Assembly (NCBI RefSeq): GCF_000155595.1
Contig: NZ_DS989904.1
Coordinates: 3,151,720 to 3,215,719, forward strand
Direction: 5' to 3'
Source of the DNA: Synechococcus sp. PCC 7335
GTDB lineage: Bacteria > Cyanobacteriota > Cyanobacteriia > Phormidesmidales > Phormidesmidaceae
Length of the DNA stretch: 64,000 nucleotides
Shown here piece after piece: positions 34,577 through 45,356 of the stretch. The translations under genes were made by a program, and so were the position numbers. The first letter of the stretch is position 1, and every line of letters starts with the position of its first letter. The notes below the pieces were generated by a model. It saw only the letters and a program-made list of their open reading frames with translations, did not search any database and was not told the origin of the DNA.

Positions 34577-34747
34577 TTAACCTAAAGAGACACTTCGTGA
34601 TGCAGATACGGGGGTAACAAGCTCAGTATTCACAGGCTCAGTAATCAGTGTCGGTTCAGAGGCGGCCTCGTTGTCAAACCCAGCTTGTGCGCCAAGTGCG
34701 AATGCAACCAACCAACCAGCAATTACGAGCGCTATAACAACAGCCAT
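34577..34747 (-). CDS. Small single-pass membrane or exported protein
   Basis: 56 residues. An AGGA ribosome site lies about 10 bases before the ATG. The N-terminus is a membrane helix or signal anchor (VVIALVIAGWLVAFALG), followed by a polar tail with alternating Glu/Thr/Val (EPTLITEPVNTELVTPVSAS). Function unknown. The good start context and protein-like composition make it credible despite its length. Confidence 0.55.
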   Translation of the reverse strand: MAVVIALVIAGWLVAFALGAQAGFDNEAASEPTLITEPVNTELVTPVSASRSVSLG

Positions 34748-35249
34748 TTTTAGAATTTCCTTACGTGGATGTGTATCGGACGCTAAGACAAAAATGCCGT
34801 TTTGCTGCTACTGGTAGAACCTAAAACCTACTGAAGGCCATAAGTGAGCAGCGCTTCGTCCTTATGTAAAGCAATGTAACACATTTGCGTCTCGATTAGA
34901 AAATAAAAAGTCAATAGGTATAAGTGCTATTTGTCTATATTTCTATTGATTATCTAACTTAGATTGATTTGAGTCTATGGATGTGAGCCAGTGCGGGTTT
35001 GATAGATGGTGCTACTCATCTAAGGGCGTCTGTAAGTATCGTCTTACAGAACAGGTATTACTTGTATCGACACATCACTAGAAATGGTTGATGCGATCGC
35101 TCATCATTTTAGGCCTAACAAAATATACGAGAATCGACAAGAAAGCGAAGAACAAAGTTGTTTGTCTATTTTCTCTATTGTTTTAGAAGATATAGTTAGA
35201 AAAGGGCGAGGACTGCTATAGGAAATCAGTAAGAACCCAAAATTTTATT
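34748..35249. other. Intergenic region without supported genes
   Basis: About 500 A/T-rich bases between two minus-strand genes. It must contain the promoter of the small membrane protein gene, but no clear motif was identified. Confidence 0.35.
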
Positions 35250-36119
35250 TTAGGGTCGAGATTTCAAGAAGTTCTCTCTTAACCGAGAAGTTTCGTCTTT
35301 TCTCCATATCATCACTAATTCAACGGCTGGGGTAGTTTCTATAAAAGGACGGTAGCAGATGCCTGCTCGCTGAAGCTTCTGAGCAGCAGTTGGTAGGATA
35401 GCGATGCCAAGATTCGCAGCAACCAAGCCCAAAATAGTTTGTAGCTGTTGCGCAGTTTGGGTAATGTTAGGGCTAAATGAAGCCTGCTGGCAAAAGCTGA
35501 TGATCTTGTCGTACATCTCGCTCGCTAGCGGTCTTTGAATGAGAATAAAAGGCTCTTGCTCAAGGCTGCTAATCGAAATTGCTTTGTGAGTGCTCAGACG
35601 ATGGCCTTCTGGCAGGGCTACGACCAACGGCTCGCGCCAAACAACCTTGTCTGAAATACTAACATCTTCAATTGGGGGCCTGACAAAGCCAATGTCGATT
35701 TGGTGTGAAAGCAGCCCCGAAATTTGCTCTAGGCCCGTAGCCTCTTGAAAGGTAAGCGCTACTTGCGGATAGCTTTGGCGAAAGGCGCTAATCCACGGCG
35801 GTAGAATGCTGTACATGGCAGAGCTAACAAAGGCGATCGCCATCTGCCCAGTCTCTCCTCGATCCGCCTGCTGAGTCTTTCGGCGAGCAACTTCAATTCG
35901 TTCAAGTATTTGTTCGGCTTCTTTCTTTAAAACTTCACCTGCGGCTGTTAAGCTGACCTTTCTTTGTGTTCTTTCAAACAGTTGCACATCGAGATCAGAT
36001 TCTAACTGTTTAATTTGCATACTTAGCGGCGGCTGAGCCATGTTTAACCGCTTGGCGGCCTGTCCAAAATGAAGCTCATTGGCCACTGCTAGAAAGTAAT
36101 TTAGCTGTCGCAGGTTCAT
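35250..36119 (-). CDS. LysR family transcriptional regulator
   Basis: 289 residues. The N-terminal winged helix-turn-helix is classical (NELHFGQAAKRLNMAQPPLS, LFERTQRKVSLTAAG). The rest is a periplasmic-binding-protein-like effector domain, most like the BenM/CatM/CynR subgroup (IGFVRPPIED). It is divergent from the methyltransferase gene at 36300 and may regulate it. Effector unknown. Confidence 0.92.
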   Translation of the reverse strand: MNLRQLNYFLAVANELHFGQAAKRLNMAQPPLSMQIKQLESDLDVQLFERTQRKVSLTAAGEVLKKEAEQILERIEVARRKTQQADRGETGQMAIAFVSSAMYSILPPWISAFRQSYPQVALTFQEATGLEQISGLLSHQIDIGFVRPPIEDVSISDKVVWREPLVVALPEGHRLSTHKAISISSLEQEPFILIQRPLASEMYDKIISFCQQASFSPNITQTAQQLQTILGLVAANLGIAILPTAAQKLQRAGICYRPFIETTPAVELVMIWRKDETSRLRENFLKSRP

Positions 36120-36299
36120 AAGGTCGACGAATAATACTTTTAGAGTATCAAATTTGGATAATAAATATATTAGACAGTTATATGAACTGTGGCTAGGCTG
36201 TTAATAGCGCGCTATGAATAGGCACTACCACCGCCTGCAATGAACGCTATCAATACACTATGAAAGTTTGCCAAGGAAAATCTCTGGGAAAATCTACCT

Positions 36300-37037
36300 A
36301 TGCCAGATGCTGTTTGGAACGCTGCAAACTATCAAGACCAATTCGGCTACGTTTGGCAGTTCGGTGAAAGTTTAATATCACAGCTTGCTCCTCAGCCGGG
36401 AGAACGGATCCTGGATCTAGGCTGCGGCACTGGGCAGCTTACGAACGCGATCGCCGATCACGGTGCTGTTGCGTTAGGTATCGATAGCGACCCCGCGATG
36501 ATTTCCCAGGCAAAAGCCAACTATCCTACGCTTTCTTTTAGAACCGATAGTGCCGATAGTTTTCAGCTTCTGACTCCGGTAGACGCGATCTTCTCTAACG
36601 CTGTACTGCATTGGGTGCCTAGGGCCAAAGCCGCCGCTAGCTGCATGGCAAATGCTCTTAAGCCGGGCGGAAGACTAGTTGTGGAACTAGGTAGCCAGGG
36701 CAATATGCAGACTATTCTAACGGCGTTAGAGGCGATTAGCGGCAAGCATAACCTTAACCCCTGGTACTTTCCAAAGCTGGGTGAGTATGTTGCTATTCTG
36801 GAGGCGGCTGGTTTGAGTGTAACGTATGCGCATAGTTTTGATCGGCCTACGCCACTAGGTGCATCCGGTTTGACAGGTTGGTTAGATATGTTTGCTCAGC
36901 GTTTCTTCCAGCATCTATCTACTGAAGCGTGGAGCGATCTAGTGCATCAGGTTGAAGCGGCAGTACCTCAGCTATATCAGGATGGAATTTGGATTGCTGA
37001 CTACAGACGGCTAAGAGTGATTGCACTCAAGATATAG
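36300..37037 (+). CDS. Class I SAM-dependent methyltransferase
   Basis: 245 residues. Motif I is RILDLGCGTGQL, motif II LGIDSDPAM, and the post-motif region reads AIFSNAVLHWVPRA and LKPGGRLVVELG. The overall pattern is like trans-aconitate methyltransferase and related small-molecule enzymes. The substrate is unknown. It is divergent from the LysR gene, and 75 bp upstream of the permease gene on the same strand. Confidence 0.88.
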   Translation: MPDAVWNAANYQDQFGYVWQFGESLISQLAPQPGERILDLGCGTGQLTNAIADHGAVALGIDSDPAMISQAKANYPTLSFRTDSADSFQLLTPVDAIFSNAVLHWVPRAKAAASCMANALKPGGRLVVELGSQGNMQTILTALEAISGKHNLNPWYFPKLGEYVAILEAAGLSVTYAHSFDRPTPLGASGLTGWLDMFAQRFFQHLSTEAWSDLVHQVEAAVPQLYQDGIWIADYRRLRVIALKI

Positions 37038-37112
37038 CGATCACGCTTTTGAAGTTTGTATTTGTTGGAAATTGTGATGGTATGAGCGTGATTGCTATAA
37101 CAGGACAGCTAG

Positions 37113-37883
37113 ATGGAGCTTGAGGCGGCGTTCTTGTTGGCAGCGGCGATCGCGGCTGGAGCGATTAATGCGATCGCCGGCGGCGGTGGTCTGTTGGTCT
37201 TTCCTGCGCTGATACTATCTGGCATTGCTCCTATCAGCGCAAACGCGACTAGCGCTGCTGGCATTTGGGTCGGTATGTTGGCCAGTAGTTTTGCCTATCG
37301 TCTGGAGCTGCGAAGTGTTTCAAGGCGTTTATGGCCAGTGACTGTTGCCAGCTTGGCGGGTGGGGCACTAGGCGCTTGGCTACTGCTCAATTTTTCGGAT
37401 GAAGGCTTCGCGGTTGTTGTTCCTTATCTAGTGGCTATCGGTACGCTTTTGTTTGCATTTTCTCCTGATATTGCTCGTCTATCAAAAAGATCTAGAGGTA
37501 ACACAGCTAAGTTGCCTATGCTCAATCAGCCCCTGCTACTCTTGGGACAGAGCCTAGTTGCTCTCTATGGTGGCTTTTTCGGCGGCGGCGCGGGCATTTT
37601 GATGTTGACTTTGCTAAGGCTTACCAACTCAGGCCCTTTGCAAACGCTTCAGGCTGTCAAAGTCTGGATGGCGCTGTGTATCAATGCTGCGGCCTTAAGC
37701 TACTTTGTTTTTGTGGGCGTTATTGACTGGCCCTACGCTGGTCTAGTCGCTATGGGTACATCGATAGGCGGGTATAGTAGCGCTTACTTTGCCAAAAGCG
37801 TCCCGGCTGTTTTACTCAGACGTTTTGTAGTTGTGACAGGAACTATCTTGTCAATCTATTTTTTTGTAGAGACGCTGGGATAG
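37113..37883 (+). CDS. TauE/SafE family membrane permease
   Basis: 256 residues, about eight membrane helices. The two family signatures are present: AGAINAIAGGGGLLVFPAL near the N-terminus and GGFFGGGAGILMLTLLRLT in the middle. By family it exports sulfite, sulfonates or other organic anions. It follows the methyltransferase gene, but a functional link is not evident. Confidence 0.88.
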   Translation: MELEAAFLLAAAIAAGAINAIAGGGGLLVFPALILSGIAPISANATSAAGIWVGMLASSFAYRLELRSVSRRLWPVTVASLAGGALGAWLLLNFSDEGFAVVVPYLVAIGTLLFAFSPDIARLSKRSRGNTAKLPMLNQPLLLLGQSLVALYGGFFGGGAGILMLTLLRLTNSGPLQTLQAVKVWMALCINAAALSYFVFVGVIDWPYAGLVAMGTSIGGYSSAYFAKSVPAVLLRRFVVVTGTILSIYFFVETLG

Positions 37884-37921
37884 CTCAATCTCTTCTTTCT
37901 TGTTAGGCGTTAACCATTTGG

Positions 37922-39718
37922 CTAGGCGCTAACCGTTTGGCGCCGACGAATATCTTCGAGCTTGGCGTCAGGAATGGCGGCGATCAGCTCTTGTGTGTAG
38001 GGCCTTTGGGGTGAGTTGTAGATCGCTTCGGAAGGTCCAATCTCTTCAATCCGACCTTTGTTCATCACCATAATGCGATCGCTAACAAATTTCACAACAC
38101 TTAAATCGTGAGAGATAAAGATATACGTGAGATTAAATTCTTGCTGCAAATCTTTTAGTAGATTTAGCACCTGAGCCTGTACAGATACATCTAGAGCAGA
38201 AACGGATTCATCACAGATAATAAACTTAGGCTCGCAGGCTAGCGTTCTAGCGATACAGACCCTTTGCCGCTGTCCACCTGAGAACTCAAAGGGCATCCGG
38301 CTCATAGCGCTAGCACTAAGCCCAACTCGCTCTAATAGGTCGGCTGTGCGCGATCGCCGCTGTCTTTCATCCCCTCCCAATCCATGGATCCGCATGGGTT
38401 CCATAATCGCTGAGCCGATTGTTTGTCTAGCATCTAGCGACCCATAGGGATTTTGAAAGACGATTTGCATCTCACGGCGCAGTCGTCGCATTTCGTCACT
38501 ACTCAACGCTAGAACAGATTGACCATCGAAGCTAATTGAACCTGATGTAGGCTCGATCAAGCGAAGCAAACAACGGCTAAGAGTGGATTTACCGCAGCCT
38601 GACTCACCAACAAGCCCTAACGTTTCGCCTGGATAAACATCGAAACTGACGCTGTCTACAGCTCGAAATACCGTTTTCTTAGAGAAAAAGCCGTGTCTAA
38701 CTGGAAAACCTTTGGTTAGCTCATTTACTGTGAGTAGTGGCTGCTGTTGTAGAAGCTCGGTGCGATGCTGCTCAATCTCAGTAGGACTGACTTCTGCGAG
38801 TAGCTCAGCTCTTTCAGCTTCCGTGCGAACAGTTGCTGTAATCTCTTTGTTTTCATCCACGTTCATGAAGTCGCTGACGGTAGGCAGTCTGCGTAGCTGC
38901 TTGTTGGGTCTTGGTCTGCAGTTCAACAACCCTTGCGTGTAGGGATGCTGTGGATTAGCAAACAACTCGTACACAGGCGCAATCTCAACTAAATCACCCT
39001 TGTACATCACAGCGACGCGATCAGCGATTTGGGAAACGACACCCATATCATGAGTGATGAATAAAATGGCGGTGCCTCTTGCTGTCTGCAAGTCTCTAAG
39101 CAGATCGAGAATGGTGGATTGGATGGTGACATCGAGCGCAGTAGTGGGCTCGTCAGCGATGAGGACAGCGGGATTGCCAGCTAGCGCGATCGCAATCATT
39201 ACCCGCTGCTGCTGCCCGCCCGAAAGCTGATGGGGATAGCGGCCCAAGACTTGTTTGGGTTTGGGTAGCTTGACTTCTTCAAAAAGGGCGATCGCCTTAG
39301 CTTCTGCGGCGCTTCCGGTCAAATCCTGATGGAGCTTAAGGGCTTCTATGAGCTGATCGCCGCAGGTATAAACTGGATTGAGCGAAGTGAGTGGCTCTTG
39401 AAAGATCATTGAAATCAGCCGACCTCGATACCGACGGCGATCTTCAAGTGAAAGCTTGAGCAGATCGACTGGCTCGGCATTGGGCGTATTCGGATCGCAA
39501 AACCAAATTTCACCTGAAACCTGAGTACTTTCTTCTAGCAGACCGATTAATGCCAAGGAGGTCACTGATTTTCCTGAACCCGATTCGCCTACCAGTCCCA
39601 GCGTTTGCCCAGGGTCAATAGAGAAAGAAACTGACTTTACCGCGTCAATTGCGCCTGTTTTGGTTGGAAAGGCGATTGAAAGATTGCGAACGTCAAGAAT
39701 CGGGAAAGTCATCTTCAA
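37922..39718 (-). CDS. Fused two-domain ABC ATPase of a peptide-type importer
   Basis: 598 residues with two complete ATPase domains. First: Walker A GESGSGKS, signature LSGGQQQRV, Walker [13 protein letters not shown]. Second: Walker A GESGCGKS, signature FSGGQRQRV, Walker [13 protein letters not shown]. The OppD/OppF-type C-terminal extension ([22 protein letters not shown]) follows each. It energises import of peptides, glutathione or similar solutes, as in GsiA. It is divergent from the binding protein and permease genes at 40233-44017, with which it forms a complete transporter. The start may be Met1 or Met3. Confidence 0.92.
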   Translation of the reverse strand: MKMTFPILDVRNLSIAFPTKTGAIDAVKSVSFSIDPGQTLGLVGESGSGKSVTSLALIGLLEESTQVSGEIWFCDPNTPNAEPVDLLKLSLEDRRRYRGRLISMIFQEPLTSLNPVYTCGDQLIEALKLHQDLTGSAAEAKAIALFEEVKLPKPKQVLGRYPHQLSGGQQQRVMIAIALAGNPAVLIADEPTTALDVTIQSTILDLLRDLQTARGTAILFITHDMGVVSQIADRVAVMYKGDLVEIAPVYELFANPQHPYTQGLLNCRPRPNKQLRRLPTVSDFMNVDENKEITATVRTEAERAELLAEVSPTEIEQHRTELLQQQPLLTVNELTKGFPVRHGFFSKKTVFRAVDSVSFDVYPGETLGLVGESGCGKSTLSRCLLRLIEPTSGSISFDGQSVLALSSDEMRRLRREMQIVFQNPYGSLDARQTIGSAIMEPMRIHGLGGDERQRRSRTADLLERVGLSASAMSRMPFEFSGGQRQRVCIARTLACEPKFIICDESVSALDVSVQAQVLNLLKDLQQEFNLTYIFISHDLSVVKFVSDRIMVMNKGRIEEIGPSEAIYNSPQRPYTQELIAAIPDAKLEDIRRRQTVSA

Positions 39719-40232
39719 GCTCTAAGACTACAAAACGACGGGTAACTGCACTGGTAACTGCACTATAGATGTAACAATACAGCACTAGAACCAATAGACT
39801 GTAGCTAGTTGAACGAAAGTGTTTCTATTATCTTGGTCTCTATCGCTGTTTTGATAATGTTTTGGGGCAGCGAAGGGGAGCATTATAAAGCCGAGCCCGT
39901 AAGGAAACTATGATGTCTTCGCTGATTTAGTTTGTTTATTTCTCTGCCTCTTTTTGTTCACATGCCCTGACATAAGCCTTTCATGAGCCTTTTTGGCAAT
40001 ATGTTTTGTTGCATATCTCTGGCACATATATTCCTACACATTTGTTTTCACACATTGTCATCTCTATATCGAGAATAGATAGATCTTTATTCTGAGTTGA
40101 ACGGCATAAATGTTCCAAATGTATCGATTTACGCATTTTATCTAGAAATTTTCGCGTAGGTTCCTATAATCCTCTCTAACTAGGCCTTCAGGGATAGAAC
40201 CCTGTAGAAACAATATTGGGAGTTCAGAAGCT
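39719..40232. other. Divergent promoter region of the peptide-type ABC importer
   Basis: 514 bp between the ATPase and binding-protein genes. TATAAT at 40165-40170, 62 bp before the binding-protein start, is a plausible -10 box, but no convincing -35 is present. Nothing else was seen. Confidence 0.35.
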
Positions 40233-41894
40233 ATGCGTCTACACTTTTTCTTCAGGCAGCGACTGCGACGAGTCCTTCTAGCGGTGATGGCGCTGACGCT
40301 GGCAGTTGTTCTAGCTAATTGTGGGGGCGCTTCTGAAGATCCATCAACGGCTGACGGTGATGGCATAGAGGCTCCTACGGGGGCGCTTGTGTTCGGCTCG
40401 GTTGGCCAACCCGTTAATCTCACACCCGGAGATATTACCGACGGCAATTCAATTTATGTTCAGCAGCAAATTTACAACTATTTGATTGGTAATGAGCCAG
40501 GCAGCACAGAGCTAGCACCGGAGCTAGCGACCGAATGGAGCGCGTCTGAGGATGGGAGAACCTGGACGTTTAATCTGCGAGAAGGCGTAAAGTTTCACGA
40601 TGGTACGGACTTCAACGCAGAGGCCGTTGTCTTTAATGTCAATCGCTGGTGGGATCCAGAATTTGAGTTTGGCTACCGTGATGCAGGCGCTCTATATGAG
40701 ATTTGGACGGACTTATTCGGCGGGTTTAAAGGTGATGAAGCTTCGACGCTAGTCGATGTGAGAGCAGTTGATGAGCTAACGGTTGAGTTTGAGATCGCTG
40801 AACCATTCGCCGCCTTTCCAGCTGCGATTTCGTCAGGTTATTTTGGTATCGCTAGCCCGACAGCAGTGCAGGCTGGTACTGACTACGGCACCCCGTCTGG
40901 TGCGGCCGTAGGTACTGGACCATTTGTGTTTGATTCTTGGATCAGCGGTGATCGCGTCACGCTTACCAAGTTCGAAGACTATTGGGAAGATGGGATGCCT
41001 AAAGTCGACCAGCTCGTCTTCAGTTTTGTTGAAGATCCAGCAGCTAGACTGGCTCAGCTACGAGCCGGGACGCTAGATTTCACGGTGGATCTTACGCCCG
41101 ATCAGCTAACTGAGATTGAGTCAGATCCAAACCTAGAAGCGGTCTATCGTCCTTCGTTTAATGTCGGCTATCTAGCGTTGAATCCTAGCTATGAACCGCT
41201 AGCGACCAAGGAAGTGCGGCAGGCGATCGCTCAGGCTATTAATAAGCCTGCCATTGTTGATGCCTTCTGGGGCGAGCTAGGCGAAACTGATGGCCACTTT
41301 GTTCCGCCTTCACTAGAAGACTATAGAGATAGCAGTATAGATGACTACGAATACAGCATAGAAGCGGCACAAGAGGCGATCGCTGAAGCGGGCTATCCTG
41401 ATGGCTTCGATCTAGACATGTGGTATATGCCTGTCAGCCGTCCCTATTTCCCAAATCCCAAGCCGATTGCCGAGGCTTTTGCCGCTGAGCTAAGCCAGAT
41501 TGGGATCAATGTCAACTTGCAGACCAAAGACTGGGGTGCGTACCTAGCTGATCGCAACGTAGCCCCTGGCTTCCAATCATTCATGCTGGGCTGGACAGGT
41601 GATTACGGCGATCCAGATAACTTCCTCTATGCTCACTTTGGTCCTGGCGCAACTCAAGATTTAGGCGACTATCAGAACCCTGAGCTGTTCGATCTGCTCG
41701 AACAGGCACGGATAAACAGCGATCCAGCTGAAAGAGAAGCGCTATACCAGCAAGCAGATGCGCTCATCTTTGAAGAAGCCCTGAGAATTCCGATTGTACA
41801 TTCCCAGCCTCTGTTGGCCAAACGCGCCGAGGTTGATGGTTGGGAACCTAGTCCGTTTAGCTCTGAGCCATTTGTCGCAGTTGAGAAAGGGTAA
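40233..41894 (+). CDS. Peptide-type ABC transporter substrate-binding lipoprotein
   Basis: 553 residues, family 5 (DppA/GsiB/NikA-like). The N-terminus has Arg-rich basic residues, a hydrophobic core and a lipobox VVLANC, so it is lipid-anchored in the periplasm. Typical features include LAPELATEWSASEDGRTWTF, FNLREGVKFHDGTDF, YWEDGMPKVDQL and GWTGDYGDPDNFL. It captures oligopeptide or glutathione-like ligands; the exact ligand is unknown. It is first in an operon with two permease genes. Confidence 0.92.
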   Translation: MRLHFFFRQRLRRVLLAVMALTLAVVLANCGGASEDPSTADGDGIEAPTGALVFGSVGQPVNLTPGDITDGNSIYVQQQIYNYLIGNEPGSTELAPELATEWSASEDGRTWTFNLREGVKFHDGTDFNAEAVVFNVNRWWDPEFEFGYRDAGALYEIWTDLFGGFKGDEASTLVDVRAVDELTVEFEIAEPFAAFPAAISSGYFGIASPTAVQAGTDYGTPSGAAVGTGPFVFDSWISGDRVTLTKFEDYWEDGMPKVDQLVFSFVEDPAARLAQLRAGTLDFTVDLTPDQLTEIESDPNLEAVYRPSFNVGYLALNPSYEPLATKEVRQAIAQAINKPAIVDAFWGELGETDGHFVPPSLEDYRDSSIDDYEYSIEAAQEAIAEAGYPDGFDLDMWYMPVSRPYFPNPKPIAEAFAAELSQIGINVNLQTKDWGAYLADRNVAPGFQSFMLGWTGDYGDPDNFLYAHFGPGATQDLGDYQNPELFDLLEQARINSDPAEREALYQQADALIFEEALRIPIVHSQPLLAKRAEVDGWEPSPFSSEPFVAVEKG

Positions 41895-42038
41895 ACACTC
41901 ATCTCACTCTTGTGAATAGAACATTCTGCTATCACACGAAAAGCACACAGTCGAGAATTAAGACCGGTCAGGAGCCAGTCAAAGGCCACCTAAAGACCAA
42001 TCAACTTCTAGCTTGCAAGTCACTCTTTAGAGATCATC

Positions 42039-43043
42039 ATGGGCAGATATATTCTTAGACGATTGCTCCAATTAGTGCCGGTCTTACTAGGCATCTCACT
42101 GCTCGTATTTATCTTCTTGCATCTCATTCCAGGCGATCCGGCGGTGACTATGCTGGGCGATCGCGCTACGCCGGAGGCAGTTGAAAAGCTGCGAGAGCGT
42201 ATGGGTCTAAACGAACCGTTACCACTTCAATATCTGTCGTTTTTAGGGAATCTACTGACCTTTGATCTAGGCAACAGCATCTTTACCGGGGTGCCCATTG
42301 CCGAAGAAATTCGTTTGCGCTGGCCTGCTACGTTTGAGCTATCTGTTATCGCTATGCTAATTGCTCTGCTAGTCGGCATCCCAGCAGGTGTACTTGCGGC
42401 TGTTAAAAAGAACAGTTGGATTGATAATTTGACCATGACTGGCTCTTTGTTAGGCGTGTCAATGCCGGTCTACTGGCTAGGTTTGCTGCTGGTTTATCTG
42501 TTTGCAGTAAACTTGCAATGGCTGCCCCCTAGCGGCCGCACTGACATCAGCACTGTCTTTCGACCTGTTACTGGCTTTTTTATCTTTGATTCAATTATTC
42601 AAGGTGATTTCAAAGCACTAGGGGATGTGTTGGCTCACCTAGTGCTACCGGCTATTACTCTAAGCACCATTCCTTTAGCCATTATTGCTCGAATTACTCG
42701 GAGTGCCATGCTAGAGGTGCTGTCGCAAGACTACATTCGCACCGCTCGCTCCAAGGGACTGAAGGAATTGATTGTCATTGGCAAACATGCTTTGAAGAAT
42801 GCCATGCTACCAGTCGTTACCATCGTTGGCTTAGAGTTTGGGACACTGCTAGGCGGCGCTATCTTAACAGAAACAATTTTCTCTTGGCCAGGTATTGGTA
42901 GCTGGATCTATGGCGGTATTTTGCAAAGGGACTACCCGGTTGTGCAAGGCGGCGTTGTTTTTGTAGCGTTTGTGTTTGTGTTGATTAACTTACTAGTTGA
43001 TCTCTCCTACGCGCTATTAGACCCTCGTATTCAGTATAAGTAG
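42039..43043 (+). CDS. Peptide-type ABC transporter permease (DppB/GsiC-like)
   Basis: 334 residues, six membrane helices. The start is typical (RYILRRLLQLVPVLLGISLL, then LIPGDPAV and LGLNEPLPLQY-like RMGLNEPLPLQY). The EAA loop is RTARSKGLKELIVIGKHALK. It is in an operon with the binding protein and the second permease. Confidence 0.93.
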   Translation: MGRYILRRLLQLVPVLLGISLLVFIFLHLIPGDPAVTMLGDRATPEAVEKLRERMGLNEPLPLQYLSFLGNLLTFDLGNSIFTGVPIAEEIRLRWPATFELSVIAMLIALLVGIPAGVLAAVKKNSWIDNLTMTGSLLGVSMPVYWLGLLLVYLFAVNLQWLPPSGRTDISTVFRPVTGFFIFDSIIQGDFKALGDVLAHLVLPAITLSTIPLAIIARITRSAMLEVLSQDYIRTARSKGLKELIVIGKHALKNAMLPVVTIVGLEFGTLLGGAILTETIFSWPGIGSWIYGGILQRDYPVVQGGVVFVAFVFVLINLLVDLSYALLDPRIQYK

Positions 43044-43108
43044 GCCCACCTAAGTAAGTCCGCTCGACATAAGCGCTTGACTTTGTTTTTTGTGACTTCA
43101 TTCCCTTT

Positions 43109-44017
43109 TTGTGTGTTCTTATGGCGATCGCTCCTCCTCCTGCGCCCACGGTAACAAAACGTCGATCCAAACTTCTTCGGAACCGGGCGGTGCAAAGATT
43201 TCTCGAATCGACCTCTGGGTTGATTGGGTTGGGAATTACCGTGTTCATTGTCTTGGCAGCGCTTTTGGCACCTGTGCTTAACCCTTACGATGCGGCTTCT
43301 GCTAGAGATTACGCTGCTAGGTTACAAGGTCCGAGTATGGCGCACTGGTTTGGCGCAGATGGGCTAGGTCGAGATATTTTGACGCTGGTTTGGTACGGGC
43401 TTAGAACCTCACTTGTGATTGGTCTTGTTTCGGTTCTTATTGGTTTGTTGATTGGTGTGGGTTTAGGGCTAGCTGCTGGCTACTTTAGGGGTTGGATAGA
43501 AACGGTCGTTGGCTGGGTGACCGATGTAATGCTGGCGTTTCCGTCTATCTTGCTAGCGATCGCCGTGGTCACCGTCACTGGCCCTAGCGTCATCAGCGTT
43601 ATGGTGGCCGTTGGTATTGTTCAAATCCCCAAGTTTATTCGACTTACTCGCAGCATGGTGTTGTCTTTGCGTGAGCAGGAGTTTGTTCAAACCGTTCGTG
43701 CTTTTGGCGCTAAACCCCCGCGAATTGTCTTTCTACATATCTTACCTGCTAGCTTGGCCCCTCTGGTCGTTCAAGCCACCCTTGCGATTGGTACGGCTAC
43801 ACTTGAGGCAGCCGGACTGGGCTTTTTGGGATTGGGTGCGCAGCCTCCCACTCCTGAGCTAGGCACCATGCTTTCAGATGCGTTTAAGGGAGGATATTCG
43901 CTTTCGGCCCCTTGGACGATTGTGTTCCCAGGATTGTTCATCACCTTGACTGTGCTAGCTTTTAACCTGCTAGGTGATGGACTTAGAGACGCGCTTGATC
44001 CCAAAGGTAGTCACTAG
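43109..44017 (+). CDS. Peptide-type ABC transporter permease (DppC/GsiD-like)
   Basis: 302 residues; Met5 (43121, in ATGGCGATCGC) may be the real start. Motifs typical of the second permease are present: HWFGADGLGRDILTLVWYG, the EAA loop VQTVRAFGAKPPRIVFLHIL, and the end LGDGLRDALDPK. Six membrane helices. It completes the transporter. Confidence 0.93.
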   Translation: MCVLMAIAPPPAPTVTKRRSKLLRNRAVQRFLESTSGLIGLGITVFIVLAALLAPVLNPYDAASARDYAARLQGPSMAHWFGADGLGRDILTLVWYGLRTSLVIGLVSVLIGLLIGVGLGLAAGYFRGWIETVVGWVTDVMLAFPSILLAIAVVTVTGPSVISVMVAVGIVQIPKFIRLTRSMVLSLREQEFVQTVRAFGAKPPRIVFLHILPASLAPLVVQATLAIGTATLEAAGLGFLGLGAQPPTPELGTMLSDAFKGGYSLSAPWTIVFPGLFITLTVLAFNLLGDGLRDALDPKGSH

Positions 44018-44306
44018 AGATTAGAGCCAACTAGACCATACAAATTGAGAGAATACGGCTTCCTTTACTTTACGATTGGTCTATCGTGATATGAATGCTG
44101 ATTGAAAAGGCGCACTCAACTATCACCATACAGTTTCAGCTGAATAATGCAAGAGTCACAACTTTGGAAAAGGGCTGCCATTTTAGAGTGTGCAATGAAG
44201 TGTTCAATTATTAACAAATAGTGACTTTACTAGTAGGCTCTATCCTGTTTACAGAAGCTATTATAAGGTTGCATCTATTTGACATCTAAGCCAAGTTGGA
44301 GCCTAT

Positions 44307-44618
44307 ATGAGACTGTTCAAAGTATTGATTACGCTGGCTTTGTTTTGTGTGGGAATAGGGCTCTCTGCTATGCCTAGTCAAGCCGTTGAAGAAGAAACCT
44401 TGGAAGATATTGAAAGCAACTACAGCTATACGCTTAGTGAAAGCGATGATGCAGTTATTAAGCTAGATCCACTTGATTTTGAAGGCAGAGAAGTGGATGC
44501 CGAGCTACTTAGTGCACCTCGTCCTAGAACAGATATCGATTTTGTTAATTTAGAATCAGACCGCTATGAGGACAGTAGAGGAGTTGAGATTATTGAATTG
44601 TCTATACCAGTCGAATAG
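44307..44618 (+). CDS. Small exported acidic protein, unknown
   Basis: 103 residues with a clear signal peptide (LITLALFCVGIGLSAMPSQA). The mature part is acidic (EEETLEDIESNY, DDAVIKLDPLDF) with no recognised domain. Convergent with the TVP38-type gene. Confidence 0.6.
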   Translation: MRLFKVLITLALFCVGIGLSAMPSQAVEEETLEDIESNYSYTLSESDDAVIKLDPLDFEGREVDAELLSAPRPRTDIDFVNLESDRYEDSRGVEIIELSIPVE

Positions 44619-44699
44619 CTTGTTAATTAGCGAGTCTCGGTAAGGATCGCAGAACTTCAGATGTTTGATCCCCATTCTAGCAAGGCTTCTTGGGATGGC

Positions 44700-45356
44700 T
44701 TACCGCTGTTCAATCTCAACAGGTTTTTCATGTCGCCTTACCCATCCAGCAATCAGCGCTAGCCCAAACACACCCAAAAGAGCAAGAAACAACAGAATCT
44801 TTCCGCCTTCTAAAGCGCTCGCACCTACCGCTACGATAGGTGGGTTCGAGATAGCGATACTGAGTACTAGGGCCGGGAAAAACTTTTTCCAGGGTGCCTT
44901 AGCTAAGCCTACCCCATACGCTACAAAGTCAAAAAAGCCCGACATCAGAAAAGCTGTCATCAAGAAGAAGTTTTGTTCTAGATGTCGCTGACTTAGTCTA
45001 TCGACCCTGTCCATGAACCGTTTGCCAACTAAACGACTCACTAGCGATCGCCCATAGCGACGAGACAGCCAAAAGCTTAGCGAACAAGAAAGTAGGTCAG
45101 ACAGACAAACCACAAATAATCCTTGCTGAAAGCCCAACAGTCCACCTGCCGCAATTGAGTAGGCCGTTCCAGGCAGCGCTGGAATGACGACGCTGCTAAA
45201 TCGCAGTACGAACAAGCCTACTGGTGCCCAAACGCCCATCCGTTCAACCTGGGCTCGTAGCGTTGCCATGCCGTACTGATTGATTAGCACGACCGCCATC
45301 ACGACTAGTAGTGCGATCGCTACAAACTGGAGAATTCTTCCTATCCGCTTGTTCAA
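44700..45356 (-). CDS. TVP38/TMEM64 family membrane protein (DedA superfamily)
   Basis: 218 residues, about five helices. The SNARE-associated/VTT core is visible: FSSVVIPALPGTAYSIAAGG, then FWLSRRYGRSLVSRLVG, and the re-entrant loop with DFVAYGVGLAKAPWKKF. Related DedA proteins flip polyprenyl or phospholipids using the proton gradient. The specific role is unknown. Confidence 0.88.
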   Translation of the reverse strand: MNKRIGRILQFVAIALLVVMAVVLINQYGMATLRAQVERMGVWAPVGLFVLRFSSVVIPALPGTAYSIAAGGLLGFQQGLFVVCLSDLLSCSLSFWLSRRYGRSLVSRLVGKRFMDRVDRLSQRHLEQNFFLMTAFLMSGFFDFVAYGVGLAKAPWKKFFPALVLSIAISNPPIVAVGASALEGGKILLFLALLGVFGLALIAGWVRRHEKPVEIEQR

